A DNA stretch of 64,000 bases from Streptomyces profundus (GTDB taxonomy: Bacteria; Actinomycetota; Actinomycetes; Streptomycetales; Streptomycetaceae), in the NCBI RefSeq assembly GCF_020740535.1, contig NZ_CP082362.1, positions 4,834,501-4,898,500 of the forward strand. The letters run 5' to 3'. A model generated the notes under the pieces. That model was not told the origin of the DNA. It saw nothing but the letters and a program-made list of their open reading frames with translations, and made no database searches. The position numbers and the translations under genes were made by a program. Positions 1 to 8,798 of this stretch are shown here, one piece after another. Numbering within the stretch: position 1 is the stretch's first letter; each line of letters starts with the position of its first letter.

Positions 1-1
1 C

Positions 2-265
2 CTGGGCCGGTCCGAATGGGAAGCCTGTTGGGCCGATCTGGTCAGCCTGATGCGGGAGGGCGTCCGGCTGGGCCGGATCGACACCGTCCGCCCCGAACAC
101 ACCCCCGAGGCGATGGGGCGCCCGCCCAGGGTGGACGACCACGGCGGCGAGGTCTATGTCTACCGCAGGGCCGGTCAGAGCTGTCTGGTCTGCGAGGGAC
201 CGGTGGCGACCGCACCCCTCGCCGCCAGAAATCTCTTCTGGTGTCCACGCTGTCAGCGCCGCTGA
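2..265 (+). CDS. Fpg/Nei-family DNA glycosylase, C-terminal part (5' end outside window)
   Basis: The reading frame is open from the first bases and ends at a TGA at 263-265, so only the last 87 residues are present. They end in a four-cysteine zinc finger of the spacing C-X2-C-X16-C-X2-C (CLVC near the start, CPRC near the end), which is the signature of formamidopyrimidine/endonuclease VIII glycosylases. Such enzymes excise oxidised bases in base-excision repair. The catalytic N-terminus and helix-two-turn-helix lie upstream and cannot be checked, so Fpg and Nei-type members cannot be told apart. Confidence 0.85.
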   Translation: MGRSEWEACWADLVSLMREGVRLGRIDTVRPEHTPEAMGRPPRVDDHGGEVYVYRRAGQSCLVCEGPVATAPLAARNLFWCPRCQRR

Positions 266-334
266 GACTGCCGGATGTCGGTGCGGGCCCGTATCCTCGG
301 GCTTCATCAGGTGACTGGGGGTGGAATGTTGGGG

Positions 335-1567
335 TTAGAAGCCGTGCGGCAACCAGGGCGCCAGATGATGGCCGAAGGCCGTCGAGGCCGACGCCAGCGC
401 TCCCGCGCGCTCCTCGCTGACCAGCCCGGCCGTCGCCAGCCCGGCCAACGAGCTGTCGCCCAGGTAGGCGGTGCTCAACGCCCGCACATCCAGGGTCAGT
501 TCGGCGGCGTCCCCGGTGCGCTCGCAGACCGCCCCGCTCGCGCCGCCGCTCAGCCGCCACCGGCCCGCGTTCCAGGGACAGAAGTCGTCCTTCACATCGA
601 GCACCACGTCCACCTCGGTCGCGTAGCGGCGCGCCGCCAGCGCGCCGCCCACCTCGACCGTCCGCAGATGGAGCCGGTCCCGCACCTGGAGCGAACAGCT
701 GCGGACATCGTTCACCAGATGCTGGAAGGGGTCGTCCACCGGACGGCCCGTCAGGTGCACCCAGGACATCAGGTCCAGGCCCAGCAGGTAGCGCAGCAGC
801 GCGGCGTAGGCGGCCGGATCGACCGCGTCCAGATCCCGGACGAGCACCTGCCCCACCGGCACGGTCTGGTCCCAGAGCGGCTTGCTCGCGTAGCGGGCGT
901 AGCCGAGCAGCTCCCCGTCCCGCTCGGCCAGCACACAGCGCCGCTCGGAGGCGCCGCCGCGCTCCCGCTCCGGATCCAGCAGCGGCAGCCGCTCCCAGCC
1001 GGGGCGCCGCTCCAGCATCCCCGGCCGCCGGCCCAGCAGTTCGGCGTAGAGCGCCTCGCAGCGCTCCAGCGCCTCCCCGGGCGAGACCACGGTCAGCTCG
1101 ATGTCGTCGATGCCCGGCGGGGCGATGGCCAGCTCCACCCGATGGGTGTCGATCCGCGCGGTGAGCGAACGCGCCGCCACGCCGTAGCCGAACCTGCCGT
1201 AGATCGCGGCCTCGGCCGCCGTCAGCAGCGAGAGGGTCTCGCCGCGCTCGTACGCGTCCCGCAGCCCGTCGGCCATCAGCCGGCGCAGCAGCCCGCGCCT
1301 GCGGTGCGTCCCGGCCACGGAGACCATGGTCACCCCGCCGGCGTCGACCACCGCGCCGCCGGGCAGCGAGACGCCCAGGTTGAACGCGCCGAAGGTGCCG
1401 ACCACCCGGCCCCGGTCGAAGGCGCCCACACTCCGGTCGAGATCCGCCAGATCCCGCCAGAGCTTCGCCTCCTCCGGAGCCTCGGGAACACCGCCGAACG
1501 CCCATTCAAGGGCGCCGTACCAGCGCTCCCACTCGTCTTCCTTGATGGTCCGCACCTCGATCGTCAT
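335..1567 (-). CDS. Eis-like GNAT family N-acetyltransferase
   Basis: 410 residues starting at ATG 1567 (MTIEVRTIKEDEW). The N-terminal half has the GNAT acetyl-CoA loop, visible as GTHRRRGLLRRLM after the strand VVDAGGVTMVSVAG. The long second half with a further GNAT-like fold and an SCP2-like C-terminus ending ALASASTAFGHHLAPWLPHGF fits the Eis family (about 400 residues), which acetylates amines, including aminoglycosides in some members. The frame runs upstream to 1732 but that stretch is low-complexity and overlaps the divergent phosphatase gene, so the downstream start is preferred. Substrate is unknown. Confidence 0.88.
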   Translation of the reverse strand: MTIEVRTIKEDEWERWYGALEWAFGGVPEAPEEAKLWRDLADLDRSVGAFDRGRVVGTFGAFNLGVSLPGGAVVDAGGVTMVSVAGTHRRRGLLRRLMADGLRDAYERGETLSLLTAAEAAIYGRFGYGVAARSLTARIDTHRVELAIAPPGIDDIELTVVSPGEALERCEALYAELLGRRPGMLERRPGWERLPLLDPERERGGASERRCVLAERDGELLGYARYASKPLWDQTVPVGQVLVRDLDAVDPAAYAALLRYLLGLDLMSWVHLTGRPVDDPFQHLVNDVRSCSLQVRDRLHLRTVEVGGALAARRYATEVDVVLDVKDDFCPWNAGRWRLSGGASGAVCERTGDAAELTLDVRALSTAYLGDSSLAGLATAGLVSEERAGALASASTAFGHHLAPWLPHGF

Positions 1568-1725
1568 GCGGACATACCTACCAAGGATCACCCTCCCGGG
1601 CGATTCGATTTCCCCACTTCCACGCGGTCGGGGGGCCGCGCCCACCGGCGCCGCGAGGGCGCACGCATGTCCGAGCATCCCAGGGGTTCGACGTGCGGCT
1701 GACCCGGTGGATAAGGTCCCAAACC

Positions 1726-2883
1726 ATGACACGCCCCAGCGTGCCCGCCCCTCCCAAGGAGAGCCTGCGGGCGCGGAGCCGCAAGGTCCTCCACCGCGCG
1801 CGCGTCGGGCTGCGCCGATCCGCCGTCGACTACTTCAGGGGCGGCGGTTCGGACTGGATCGCCTTCACGGCCCTGATGCTCTCCATCCCCATGCTCGCCT
1901 TCGGCACCGCGACCTGGCCGGAGTGGTGCCCGCCCGAGGCGCTGCTGCTGCCGCTGGTCGCCGCCGGGCTGCTGCTGCGCCCCGCCAGCCTGCTGGGGCT
2001 CTACGCCGCCGCGGCCACCGCGCTGGTGCTGGAGACGGCGCTGATCGACGCGGAGCGCTCGGCTCCCGACCCGGTCACGCCCGGAACGATTCTGCTGGTC
2101 GCCGCCGTGGCGCTGATCGGCCTGCTGATCGCGCAGTTCCGCAGCCGGGTCGGCGTGCCCTGGCGGCGCGGCCACACCATGCTCTTCGACCTGCGGGAGC
2201 GCATCAGCGCACAGAGCGCCCTGCCCGGCCTGCCCGCGGGCTGGCACCACGAGATGTCGCTGCGTCCGGCCGGCGGACAGTCCTTCTCCGGGGACTTCGT
2301 GGTCGCCGCCCGCACCGGGCCCGAACGCCGCACGCTGGAGGTGGTGCTGACGGATGTCTCCGGCAAGGGCATGGACGCCGCCTCCCGTTCGCTGCTGCTC
2401 TCCGGCGCCTTCGGCGGCCTGCTCGGCTCGCTGCCGCCGCACGGCTTCCTGCCCGCCGCCAACGGCTATCTGCTGCGGCAGAACTGGCAGGAGGGGTTCG
2501 CCACCTCCGTCCATCTGGTGCTCGACCTGGACACCGGCGACTACGAGCTGCTCTCAGCGGGGCACCCGCCCGCCCTCCAGCTGAACGCGGGCACCGGGCG
2601 GTGGCGGGAGACCACAGCCGAGGGCCCGCTGCTCGGCGTCTACGACGGCGCCGAGTTCCATCCCGCCAAGGGCACGCTGCGCCGCGGCGATGTGCTGATG
2701 CTCTTCACCGACGGCCTGGTCGAGCGGCCCGACCAGGACCTCTCCGAGGGCCTCGACCGGCTGACCGGCGCCGCGGACCGCTATGTGGCCACCGGCTTCC
2801 GCAACACCGCCTGGCATCTGATCGAGGCCGTCGCCAAGGACGTCAACGACGATCGCGCGCTGGTCCTGATCTGTCGGGAGTAG
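1726..2883 (+). CDS. PP2C-type (RsbU/SpoIIE) serine phosphatase with membrane-spanning N-terminus
   Basis: 385 residues. Residues about 40-150 contain three or four hydrophobic segments (for example ALMLSIPMLAFG, LLLPLVAAGLLL, ILLVAAVALIGLLIA). The C-terminal two thirds is a SpoIIE/RsbU phosphatase domain with the metal-binding GDF (SGDFVVAA), DVSGKGMDAA, AGHPPALQL and FTDGLVERP motifs. Members dephosphorylate anti-anti-sigma factors and so free sigma factors in partner-switching systems; no anti-sigma partner lies nearby. ATG 1726 is chosen over 1693 because it is preceded by a GGTGGATAAGG stretch. Confidence 0.9.
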   Translation: MTRPSVPAPPKESLRARSRKVLHRARVGLRRSAVDYFRGGGSDWIAFTALMLSIPMLAFGTATWPEWCPPEALLLPLVAAGLLLRPASLLGLYAAAATALVLETALIDAERSAPDPVTPGTILLVAAVALIGLLIAQFRSRVGVPWRRGHTMLFDLRERISAQSALPGLPAGWHHEMSLRPAGGQSFSGDFVVAARTGPERRTLEVVLTDVSGKGMDAASRSLLLSGAFGGLLGSLPPHGFLPAANGYLLRQNWQEGFATSVHLVLDLDTGDYELLSAGHPPALQLNAGTGRWRETTAEGPLLGVYDGAEFHPAKGTLRRGDVLMLFTDGLVERPDQDLSEGLDRLTGAADRYVATGFRNTAWHLIEAVAKDVNDDRALVLICRE

Positions 2884-3116
2884 CCGCCCGCCCGTCGGGT
2901 CGGCGCGCGTTCCGGCCAGCTGCCGTCAGCTCCACTCCTCGGCGGTCACCCACCCACAGGGCTGATCACTCGGCGGAGCGTAATGCGCACGTTCCGTGTC
3001 GCCGGCGGTGAGCTGCGCGGATGGCCGGGGTCCGGGCTCCCGTCCTGGGCCGAACGGCCCTGGGCGCCGGCCCCGGCCGGATGCGACGCGCCCGTCGGTG
3101 GCCTTGGCTCATGATC

Positions 3117-3932
3117 ATGAGCGATGTCAGAGCCCCCGAGGAATCCGAAGAACCCGAGAAACCCGACGCGCCTTATGCGTCCGAGACAACCGCTGGCACC
3201 GGGGGCCTTCCCGGTCGCGGCCGACGCGCGGGCGCCCGGCTGGCCCGGCGGGTGTCGGCGCCCCTGACGGCCTTCCGAGGCCGCCGCCTCCTGGCGCGGC
3301 GGGCCGCCGGCTGCACCGCCCTCGGCGCGCTGGCGATAGCGGGGCCCTGGGCGGTCTCGGCCATCGGCCACGAGGACCGGCCGGACCAACGGGTGGGCGA
3401 GATCGAGCAGTTCCTCGGCGGCGTGGGGGACAACGCGGCCGGGGGCGCGCTCGGCCCCTACTTCGGCGGCCTCACGGAGGGGGACGAGAGCCGCGCCCCG
3501 TGGTACTGGCAGCCCCTCGCCGCCGACGAGTGGGCGATGCCGGTCAGCGGCTATCCGATCTCCGCCGCCTACGGGCAGCCGGGCAGCTGGGCCGCCGGCT
3601 ATCACACGGGCGTGGACTTCGCCCTGCCCGTCGGCACCGCGATCCACTCCGTGGGGCCCGGCACGGTGGCCGAGACCACCTACCACCAGGACTACGGCGC
3701 CATGGTGCTGGTCGCCCTGGACGACGGCCACTTCGCCCTCTTCGCCCACCTCTCCCACATCGCCGTCGAGCCGGGCGCGCGGGTCACGGCGGAGAGCTGG
3801 CTCGGGGACTCCGGCAACACGGGCCGCAGCACGGGACCGCACCTGCACTTCGAGATCAGGGCCGACCGGAACTACGGCAGCGATGTCGATCCGCTCAGCT
3901 ATCTCGCCGGGCACGGCGTGGCGGTGCGCTGA
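3117..3932 (+). CDS. Membrane-anchored M23-family metallopeptidase (LytM-like)
   Basis: About 271 residues. A short acidic N-terminus is followed by a basic patch and one transmembrane segment (ALGALAIAGPWAVSAIG). The C-terminal half is a peptidase M23 domain with the zinc ligands in HTGVDFALPVGT (HxxxD) and HLHFE (HxH), so the enzyme is predicted to be active on peptidoglycan cross-bridges outside the membrane. An in-frame ATG at 3021 preceded by GGTGAG is an alternative start that would add 32 basic residues; ATG 3111 is a second. The start is therefore uncertain while the domain call is firm. Confidence 0.88.
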   Translation: MSDVRAPEESEEPEKPDAPYASETTAGTGGLPGRGRRAGARLARRVSAPLTAFRGRRLLARRAAGCTALGALAIAGPWAVSAIGHEDRPDQRVGEIEQFLGGVGDNAAGGALGPYFGGLTEGDESRAPWYWQPLAADEWAMPVSGYPISAAYGQPGSWAAGYHTGVDFALPVGTAIHSVGPGTVAETTYHQDYGAMVLVALDDGHFALFAHLSHIAVEPGARVTAESWLGDSGNTGRSTGPHLHFEIRADRNYGSDVDPLSYLAGHGVAVR

Positions 3933-3977
3933 GCGGCGCCCGGTGGCCCGCCGCGCGGGCGGGCCACCGGGCGTCCG

Positions 3978-5183
3978 TCAACCCGCCTTGACCGGCCTGC
4001 GGTTGCCCGAGGGGCCCTCGGGGTTGCCGCGCGGCGTCGCGCCGGCCTCCCCGCGCTCGTCGCCCTCCCGCCGGCTGGACCCGCCGTCGCCACGGAACGC
4101 CCAGTTCAGGGAGGGTTCCACCAGGCAGCGGAAGACCCGGCGGACCGGCGCGGTGCAGAGCAGGGTGACCACCAGGGCGCCGAGCGCGGTGACCACCACA
4201 CGTCCGCCCGGGGTGTGCACCCAGGCGGCGTCGTACCACTCCCACCAGCGCGACGCCTTCACCACGAAGCCGTGCAGCAGGTAGCCGTAGATCGTGCCCG
4301 CGCCCAGCGCGGTGTACCAGCGTCTGTGCCGGGGCACCCAGGACAGGAACGCGACGCTGAGCACCAGGCCGCAGCCGAAGAGCGCCAGGCTCATCACCAC
4401 GCCGATCCACCACTCGAAGCCCATCTCCTGGGCGCTCGAACTGCGGTAGAACCACGACGCGTCCATCCGGGGGACCGCCCAGTAGGCGGTGGCCAGCGCG
4501 CAGAGGAAGACGGGCAGCGCGGCCAGCCGCACCTCGCGGCGGCGCGCCAGCTCGAAGTGCTCGGGGCGCAGCCGCATGCCCAGCACGAAGAACGGCAGGA
4601 ACTGTAGGACGCGTTGGATGTTGAGGTCGTCGCCGAGCGAGGGCGCGAAGCTGGCCAGCGCGGCGATCGCCAGGGCGATCGGCATCGGCCAGCGCACGAC
4701 GTTCCACAGGGGGGCCGTCAACCGCCAGACGAAGAGCGCGATCAGGAACCAGGTGAGGTAGTAGGGGTCCAGGAGGGCGAAGGGGTAGTCCGGGCTGTCG
4801 GTGCCCCAGCGCACGAAGAGCACATAGGCGACTCCGAAGATCAGATAGGGCACCAGCACCCCGCTGACCAGTCGCTTCAACTGGTGCGGCCGGGCCGTGA
4901 AGTTCCGCGAGAAGTAGCCGGCGATCATGATGAAGGCCGGCATGTGGAACGCGTAGACGAACATGTACAGCGCCGCCGCCGTGCGGGAGTCCTCCCGCAG
5001 CGGGGTCCACGCGTGGCCGATCGCGACCAGGACGATGGCCAGGTACTTGGCGTTGTCGAAGAAGGGGTCGCGCGAGGTGGCCCGGGCCTGACCGTCCGTG
5101 ACTGTCGGTGGGGGGACGGCCTTCGTCGCCCGGACCTCGGGCAAGGGGGCTCGTTGGTTACGGACGTGCAACATTGTTCGCAC
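3978..5183 (-). CDS. Acyltransferase-3 family integral membrane protein
   Basis: 401 residues with about ten hydrophobic helices. It opens with the family motif DNAKYLAIVLVAIGHAW and continues with FHMPAFIMIAGYFSRNF, both typical of acyltransferase family 3 (O-acetylases of sugars, cell-wall polymers or secondary metabolites). The hydrophilic C-terminal tail (GGSSRREGDERGEAG) is probably cytoplasmic. GTG 5183 or ATG 5174 may be the start; neither has a convincing ribosome-binding site. It is convergent with the M23 gene, leaving only 45 bp between stops. Substrate cannot be inferred. Confidence 0.88.
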   Translation of the reverse strand: MRTMLHVRNQRAPLPEVRATKAVPPPTVTDGQARATSRDPFFDNAKYLAIVLVAIGHAWTPLREDSRTAAALYMFVYAFHMPAFIMIAGYFSRNFTARPHQLKRLVSGVLVPYLIFGVAYVLFVRWGTDSPDYPFALLDPYYLTWFLIALFVWRLTAPLWNVVRWPMPIALAIAALASFAPSLGDDLNIQRVLQFLPFFVLGMRLRPEHFELARRREVRLAALPVFLCALATAYWAVPRMDASWFYRSSSAQEMGFEWWIGVVMSLALFGCGLVLSVAFLSWVPRHRRWYTALGAGTIYGYLLHGFVVKASRWWEWYDAAWVHTPGGRVVVTALGALVVTLLCTAPVRRVFRCLVEPSLNWAFRGDGGSSRREGDERGEAGATPRGNPEGPSGNRRPVKAG

Positions 5184-5657
5184 GATAGCGCTTCTTCAGG
5201 TGATCCGTACATTCGCCCGGCGGAGTGCGGGAATCTTCAAGGAGATTCTTGTGATGAAACGAGAATCTCTGGTGAGTGACATCGGACACGCGTCGGAAAT
5301 CAGGTGATTTGAGAAGGGTAAATCCAGACTAAAGGGTGTGTATCGGATCGGGTCGCCAGCCCTCGGTGATCCGCGCGGTGTGGGAGGAATGGCCTTCGTC
5401 GGCCCGTTGATCAAGGGCTTCCGAACGTCCGCGCGGCGCGCTGGAATTGTCGGCGACCCAGAGGCGCGGTGGCTAACGGACAGATAACGGACGAAGTGGC
5501 GTCCGATCTCCCCGGAGCGCCGTCCGACGGGTCCTACGGAGGGTCATCCGCCTCCCTTGGCCCGGCAGTTGATGGCACGATGGTGCCTGCGGGGGTGCGG
5601 CGGCCGTGGTCAAGCCCCTGACGGAGCAGTGGCGACCTTCCGAAGGTGTGATCAGTT
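5184..5657. other. Intergenic region without a confident gene
   Basis: This 474-bp gap separates the acyltransferase from the small membrane protein. It contains a perfect 8-bp inverted repeat (GAGATTCT at 5242-5249, AGAATCTC at 5262-5269) and, overlapping it, a 17-codon frame (5254-5307) preceded by AAGGAG. No larger gene or RNA is recognisable. Base composition is lower in GC than the flanks around 5215-5340. Confidence 0.5.
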
Positions 5658-5870
5658 GTGGTTATCTCGTTCTCTCTGGCCCTGCTGTTCGGCGTGATCA
5701 TGTTCTTCATGATCCGAAGCGGGGCGGTCAAGTGGGGGCCCGCCATCGTGGCGATCCTCTTCGGCTTCTCCCTGGCCTCCACCGGCGCCGCCGACCCCAT
5801 AAACGACTTCCTTCAGTCCGTCACCGACGGGGTCAACGAGGTGGACGACTCCATCAACAGCGCGCCCTGA
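5658..5870 (+). CDS. Small membrane protein, unknown function
   Basis: 70 residues from GTG 5658, with GAAGGTG about nine bases upstream. Two hydrophobic segments are visible (SFSLALLFGVIMFFMI and GPAIVAILFGFSLAST), followed by a short acidic tail (DDSINSAP). Small two-helix proteins of this type occur upstream of the tRNA/tig region in streptomycetes. It is monocistronic: a hairpin follows its stop, and the next gene is a tRNA on the other strand. No function can be assigned. Confidence 0.75.
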   Translation: MVISFSLALLFGVIMFFMIRSGAVKWGPAIVAILFGFSLASTGAADPINDFLQSVTDGVNEVDDSINSAP

Positions 5871-5902
5871 CCGCCCGCCCCGGAGTCGCGCCCACGACTG
5901 CG

Positions 5903-5929
5903 GGCCCGGTCCCCCGAGGGGGCCGGGCC
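5903..5929. terminator. GC-rich hairpin terminator after the small membrane protein
   Basis: Stem arms GGCCCGG (5903-5909) and CCGGGCC (5923-5929) enclose a second stem CCCCC/GGGGG with a two-base loop. It lies between the plus-strand small gene and the minus-strand tRNA-Gly, so it can serve both strands. There is no U-tract, as is usual in streptomycetes. Confidence 0.6.
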
Positions 5930-5991
5930 GGGCCGCTTGGCGGCGTGCGGTGCTGGGGGCGGAGGAACGCGGGAGAACGCGGGAAAAAGAG

Positions 5992-6062
5992 AGCGGGCGA
6001 CGGGAATCGAACCCGCGTAGCTGGTTTGGAAGACCAGGGCTCTACCATTGAGCTACGCCCGC
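5992..6062 (-). tRNA. tRNA-Gly (anticodon UCC)
   Basis: Read on the minus strand from 6062 the sequence folds as a 71-nt cloverleaf. The acceptor stem is GCGGGCG (6062-6056) paired with CGCCCGC, the D arm contains AGCTCAATGGTAGAGC, the anticodon stem-loop is CTGGT-CTTCCAA-ACCAG giving anticodon TCC, and the T arm is CGGGTTCGATTCCCG. The discriminator base is U and CCA is not encoded. 71 nt is the usual length for tRNA-Gly. Confidence 0.96.
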
Positions 6063-6232
6063 ACGCGCCGAGAGCGGCATCGCGCCTCGGAGACGCTGAG
6101 CATCGTACCAGCGCCCAACCGCCCGCCCCGCCAGGCGACATCGACCGCCACGCGGTCGGCGGGCGCGCCGTGGGCCCGAGGATCGGCCCGCTCCCGCGCC
6201 CTGTACGCTACGTACCGCGTCGTGAACCACGA

Positions 6233-6309
6233 CGGGGTGTGGCGCAGCTTGGTAGCGCGTCCGCTTTGGGAGCGGAAGGTCGTCGGTTCGAATCCGGCCA
6301 CCCCGACCA
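6233..6309 (+). tRNA. tRNA-Pro (anticodon UGG) with encoded CCA
   Basis: Cloverleaf with acceptor stem CGGGGTG/CACCCCG, D arm GCGCAGCTTGGTAGCGC, anticodon stem-loop TCCGC-TTTGGGA-GCGGA giving anticodon TGG, and T arm GTCGGTTCGAATCCGGC. Discriminator A at 6306 is followed by encoded CCA at 6307-6309. The gene lies about 100 bp upstream of tig, the arrangement commonly seen in Streptomyces chromosomes. Confidence 0.96.
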
Positions 6310-6409
6310 CGTACGATGACTTGCCTGTGCGCCTGTGGTGTGTCCGCAAGACGGGGCGCTTCAGTCGTTTCGCCAGATCTCTCGATTGTCAGCCCCAAGG
6401 AGACCGACC

Positions 6410-7864
6410 GTGAAGAGCGCCGTGGAGACCCTGAACCCCACCCGGGTTCGGCTCACTGTCGAGGTGCCCTTCGAGGAGCTCAAGCCCAGCCTCGACGCGG
6501 CGTACCGGAAGATCAACCAGCAGGTCCAGGTGCCGGGCTTCCGTAAGGGAAAGATCCCGGCCCGGATCATCGACCAGCGCTTCGGACGTGGTGCGGTCCT
6601 TGAGGAAGCGGTCAACGAGGCGCTGCCCAAGTTCTACACGGACGCGGTCAACGAGGGCGAGCTGAACCCGCTGGGTCAGCCGGATGTCGACATCACCGAG
6701 CTGAAGGACAACGAGACGTTGACCTTCACCGCCGAGGTGGACATCCGCCCCGAGCTGGAGATCCCCGACTACTCCGGCATCGAGGTCACCGTCGACGCCG
6801 TCGAGGTCTCCGACGAGGATCTGGAGAAGGCGGTCGACCAGCTGCGCGACCGCTTCGCCACCACCACCGTGGTCGAGCGCGAGGCCGCCGACGGCGATGT
6901 CGTCAAGATCGACCTTGAGGCCCGGGTGGACGGCGAGGTCCTGGACGACGGGGTGGCCTCCGGCGTCAACTACACGATCGGCTCGGGCCAGATGCTCGAA
7001 GGTCTGGACGAGGCCGTCACCGGCCTCGCGGCCGGCGGCACCGCCACCTTCACCAGCGAGCTGCGCGGCGGCTCGGGCGCCGGCCAGGAGGCCGAGGTCA
7101 CGGTCTCCGTCGAGTCCGTCTCCGCCCGTGAACTGCCCGAGCTGGACGACGACTTCGCCCAGCTGGCCAGCGAGTTCGACACGCTGGAGGAGCTGCGCGA
7201 CGACAGCCGCAGGCGGCTCACCGAGGAGCGCACCTACCAGCAGGCGACCGAGGCCCAGGAGAAGGTGCTGGACGCGCTCCTTGAGCTGGTCGAGGTCCCG
7301 CTGCCGGAGAAGCTGCTGGCCGAGGAGATCAAGACCCGCAAGCACAACCTGGAGCACCACCAGCTGCCCCAGCTCGGCATGGACCTGGAGGCGTACCTCA
7401 AGCTCCAGGAGAAGACCGCCGAGGAGTTCGACGACGAGCTGCGGGAGCAGGCCGAGAAGGGCATCCGCACCCAGTTCGTGCTGGACGAGATCGCCAGGCG
7501 CGACAACCTCAACGTGAGCCAGGAGGAGCTGACCGAGCACCTGGTGCGCCGGGCCCAGTCCTCGGGGATGAGCCCGGACCAGTTCGCCAAGGCGGTCGTC
7601 GAGGGCAACCAGGTCCCGATGCTGGTCGGCGAGGTCACCAGGGGCAAGGCGCTGGCCGCCGTCGTCGAGCGGTCCACGGTCAAGGACAGCAACGGCGAGC
7701 TGGTCGAGCTGGACGACGACGCCGAGGAGCCCGCCGTGGAGAACGACGCGGCCCAGGTCGGGGGCGCGGTGGCGGAGTCGACGGACGAGGTGGCCGAGGC
7801 CGTCGAGGCCAACGAGGCTGCCACGGCCGGCGAGACGAAGGACGAGAAGCCCAACGACGCGTGA
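6410..7864 (+). CDS. tig: Trigger factor, ribosome-associated chaperone and prolyl isomerase
   Basis: 484 residues from GTG 6410, with AAGGAGA at 6397-6403. The ribosome-docking signature GFRKGKIP is at residues 43-50. A PPIase (FKBP-like) domain follows around residues 150-240 ([14 protein letters not shown] to FTSEL) and a long helical C-terminal domain after it. The protein shields nascent chains at the ribosomal exit tunnel. The last 55 residues are an acidic Ala/Glu-rich tail ([12 protein letters not shown]...), an extension seen in actinobacterial homologues. A strong hairpin follows the stop, so tig is separable from the clp genes. Confidence 0.97.
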   Translation: MKSAVETLNPTRVRLTVEVPFEELKPSLDAAYRKINQQVQVPGFRKGKIPARIIDQRFGRGAVLEEAVNEALPKFYTDAVNEGELNPLGQPDVDITELKDNETLTFTAEVDIRPELEIPDYSGIEVTVDAVEVSDEDLEKAVDQLRDRFATTTVVEREAADGDVVKIDLEARVDGEVLDDGVASGVNYTIGSGQMLEGLDEAVTGLAAGGTATFTSELRGGSGAGQEAEVTVSVESVSARELPELDDDFAQLASEFDTLEELRDDSRRRLTEERTYQQATEAQEKVLDALLELVEVPLPEKLLAEEIKTRKHNLEHHQLPQLGMDLEAYLKLQEKTAEEFDDELREQAEKGIRTQFVLDEIARRDNLNVSQEELTEHLVRRAQSSGMSPDQFAKAVVEGNQVPMLVGEVTRGKALAAVVERSTVKDSNGELVELDDDAEEPAVENDAAQVGGAVAESTDEVAEAVEANEAATAGETKDEKPNDA

Positions 7865-7885
7865 GCCGGCGCGAGTAGCGACTTC

Positions 7886-7920
7886 GACGGGGCCGGACGC
7901 CCACCGCGTCCGGCCCCGTC
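7886..7920 (+). terminator. Rho-independent-type hairpin downstream of tig
   Basis: A perfect 15-bp stem (7886-7900 with 7906-7920; arms GACGGGGCCGGACGC and its complement) with a 5-nt loop CCACC begins 21 bp after the tig stop. It separates tig from the clpP1 promoter region. Confidence 0.75.
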
Positions 7921-7943
7921 CGCTACCCGGGGTGAGGGTGACC

Positions 7944-7960
7944 CTGCGCTCACAGCGAAC
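7944..7960. promoter_or_regulatory. Probable ClgR operator upstream of clpP1
   Basis: CTGCGC-TCACA-GCGAAC: the right half (GCGAAC, 7955-7960) matches the ClgR half-site exactly and the left half shares CGC, with the expected 5-bp spacer. ClgR is the known activator of clpP1P2 in Streptomyces and other actinobacteria. The site lies 120 bp upstream of the clpP1 start, consistent with activation. The call rests on the motif and its position. Confidence 0.55.
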
Positions 7961-8080
7961 AGTTCCCTGGTCGGGATGGGTCTGTCCGAGCCGCGCGTTA
8001 GGGTCCGTAGAAACAAGCCAGATGTCGAGTGACGGCCAGGCGCACAGGCTTAGGCCGTCCAGGAATGAGCAGGTGGATAC

Positions 8081-8695
8081 GTGACGCTCTTGATGCCCTC
8101 CGCCGCAGCGGAGCCGACAAGCGGTGGCCTCGGCGATCAGGTCTACAACCGGCTGCTCGACGAGCGCATCATCTTCCTGGGTCAGCCGGTGGACGATGAC
8201 ATCGCGAACCGGATCACGGCGCAGCTGCTGCTGCTCGCCGCCGATCCGGACAAGGACATCTATCTCTACATCAACAGCCCCGGCGGCTCGATCTCGGCCG
8301 GCATGGCGATCTACGACACCATGCAGTACGTCAAGAACGACGTGGTCACCATCGCGATGGGCCTGGCGGCCTCGATGGGGCAGTTCCTGCTGACGGCAGG
8401 CGCGGCCGGCAAGCGCTACGCGCTGCCCAACGCCGAGGTGCTGATCCACCAGCCGTCGGCCGGCCTGGCCGGTTCGGCGTCGGACATCAAGATCCATGCC
8501 GAGCAGCTGCTCCGCACCAAGCGCAAGATGGCCAAGCTGTCGGCGGAGCACTCCGGTGTCTCCTTCGACCAGTGGGAGCGGGACGCGGACCGGGACCGTT
8601 GGTTCACCGCCGAGGAGGCGCGCGACTACGGCCTGCTGGACCGGGTCATCACCAGCGCGGCGGACATCTCGGGCGGCGGTGGCACGGGCGCCTGA
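8081..8695 (+). CDS. clpP1: ATP-dependent Clp protease proteolytic subunit 1
   Basis: 204 residues from GTG 8081; ATG 8093 is an internal alternative. The serine protease triad is in place: Ser98 in GLAASMGQF and His123 in LIHQPSAG, with the Asp in the [18 protein letters not shown] block. [12 protein letters not shown] forms the oxyanion region. Actinobacterial ClpP1 and ClpP2 form a mixed tetradecamer that degrades substrates delivered by ClpX or ClpC. clpP2 follows after 103 bp in the same direction. Confidence 0.97.
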   Translation: MTLLMPSAAAEPTSGGLGDQVYNRLLDERIIFLGQPVDDDIANRITAQLLLLAADPDKDIYLYINSPGGSISAGMAIYDTMQYVKNDVVTIAMGLAASMGQFLLTAGAAGKRYALPNAEVLIHQPSAGLAGSASDIKIHAEQLLRTKRKMAKLSAEHSGVSFDQWERDADRDRWFTAEEARDYGLLDRVITSAADISGGGGTGA

Positions 8696-8798
8696 GCCCC
8701 CGGGGGCCCTCGCCGGCCCCCGGCGTCCCCAGGATCGCCCAGCCCCGAAGCTCGCCAGCCCGCTCGCAAGCCATAGACCCAAGGCGGTACACACCCCG

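Noticed and set aside
5992-6309. The two tRNA genes as an integration site of a mobile element
   Set aside because: Both tRNAs sit in the normal core order with tig, and no integrase or repeated 3' end is visible nearby.
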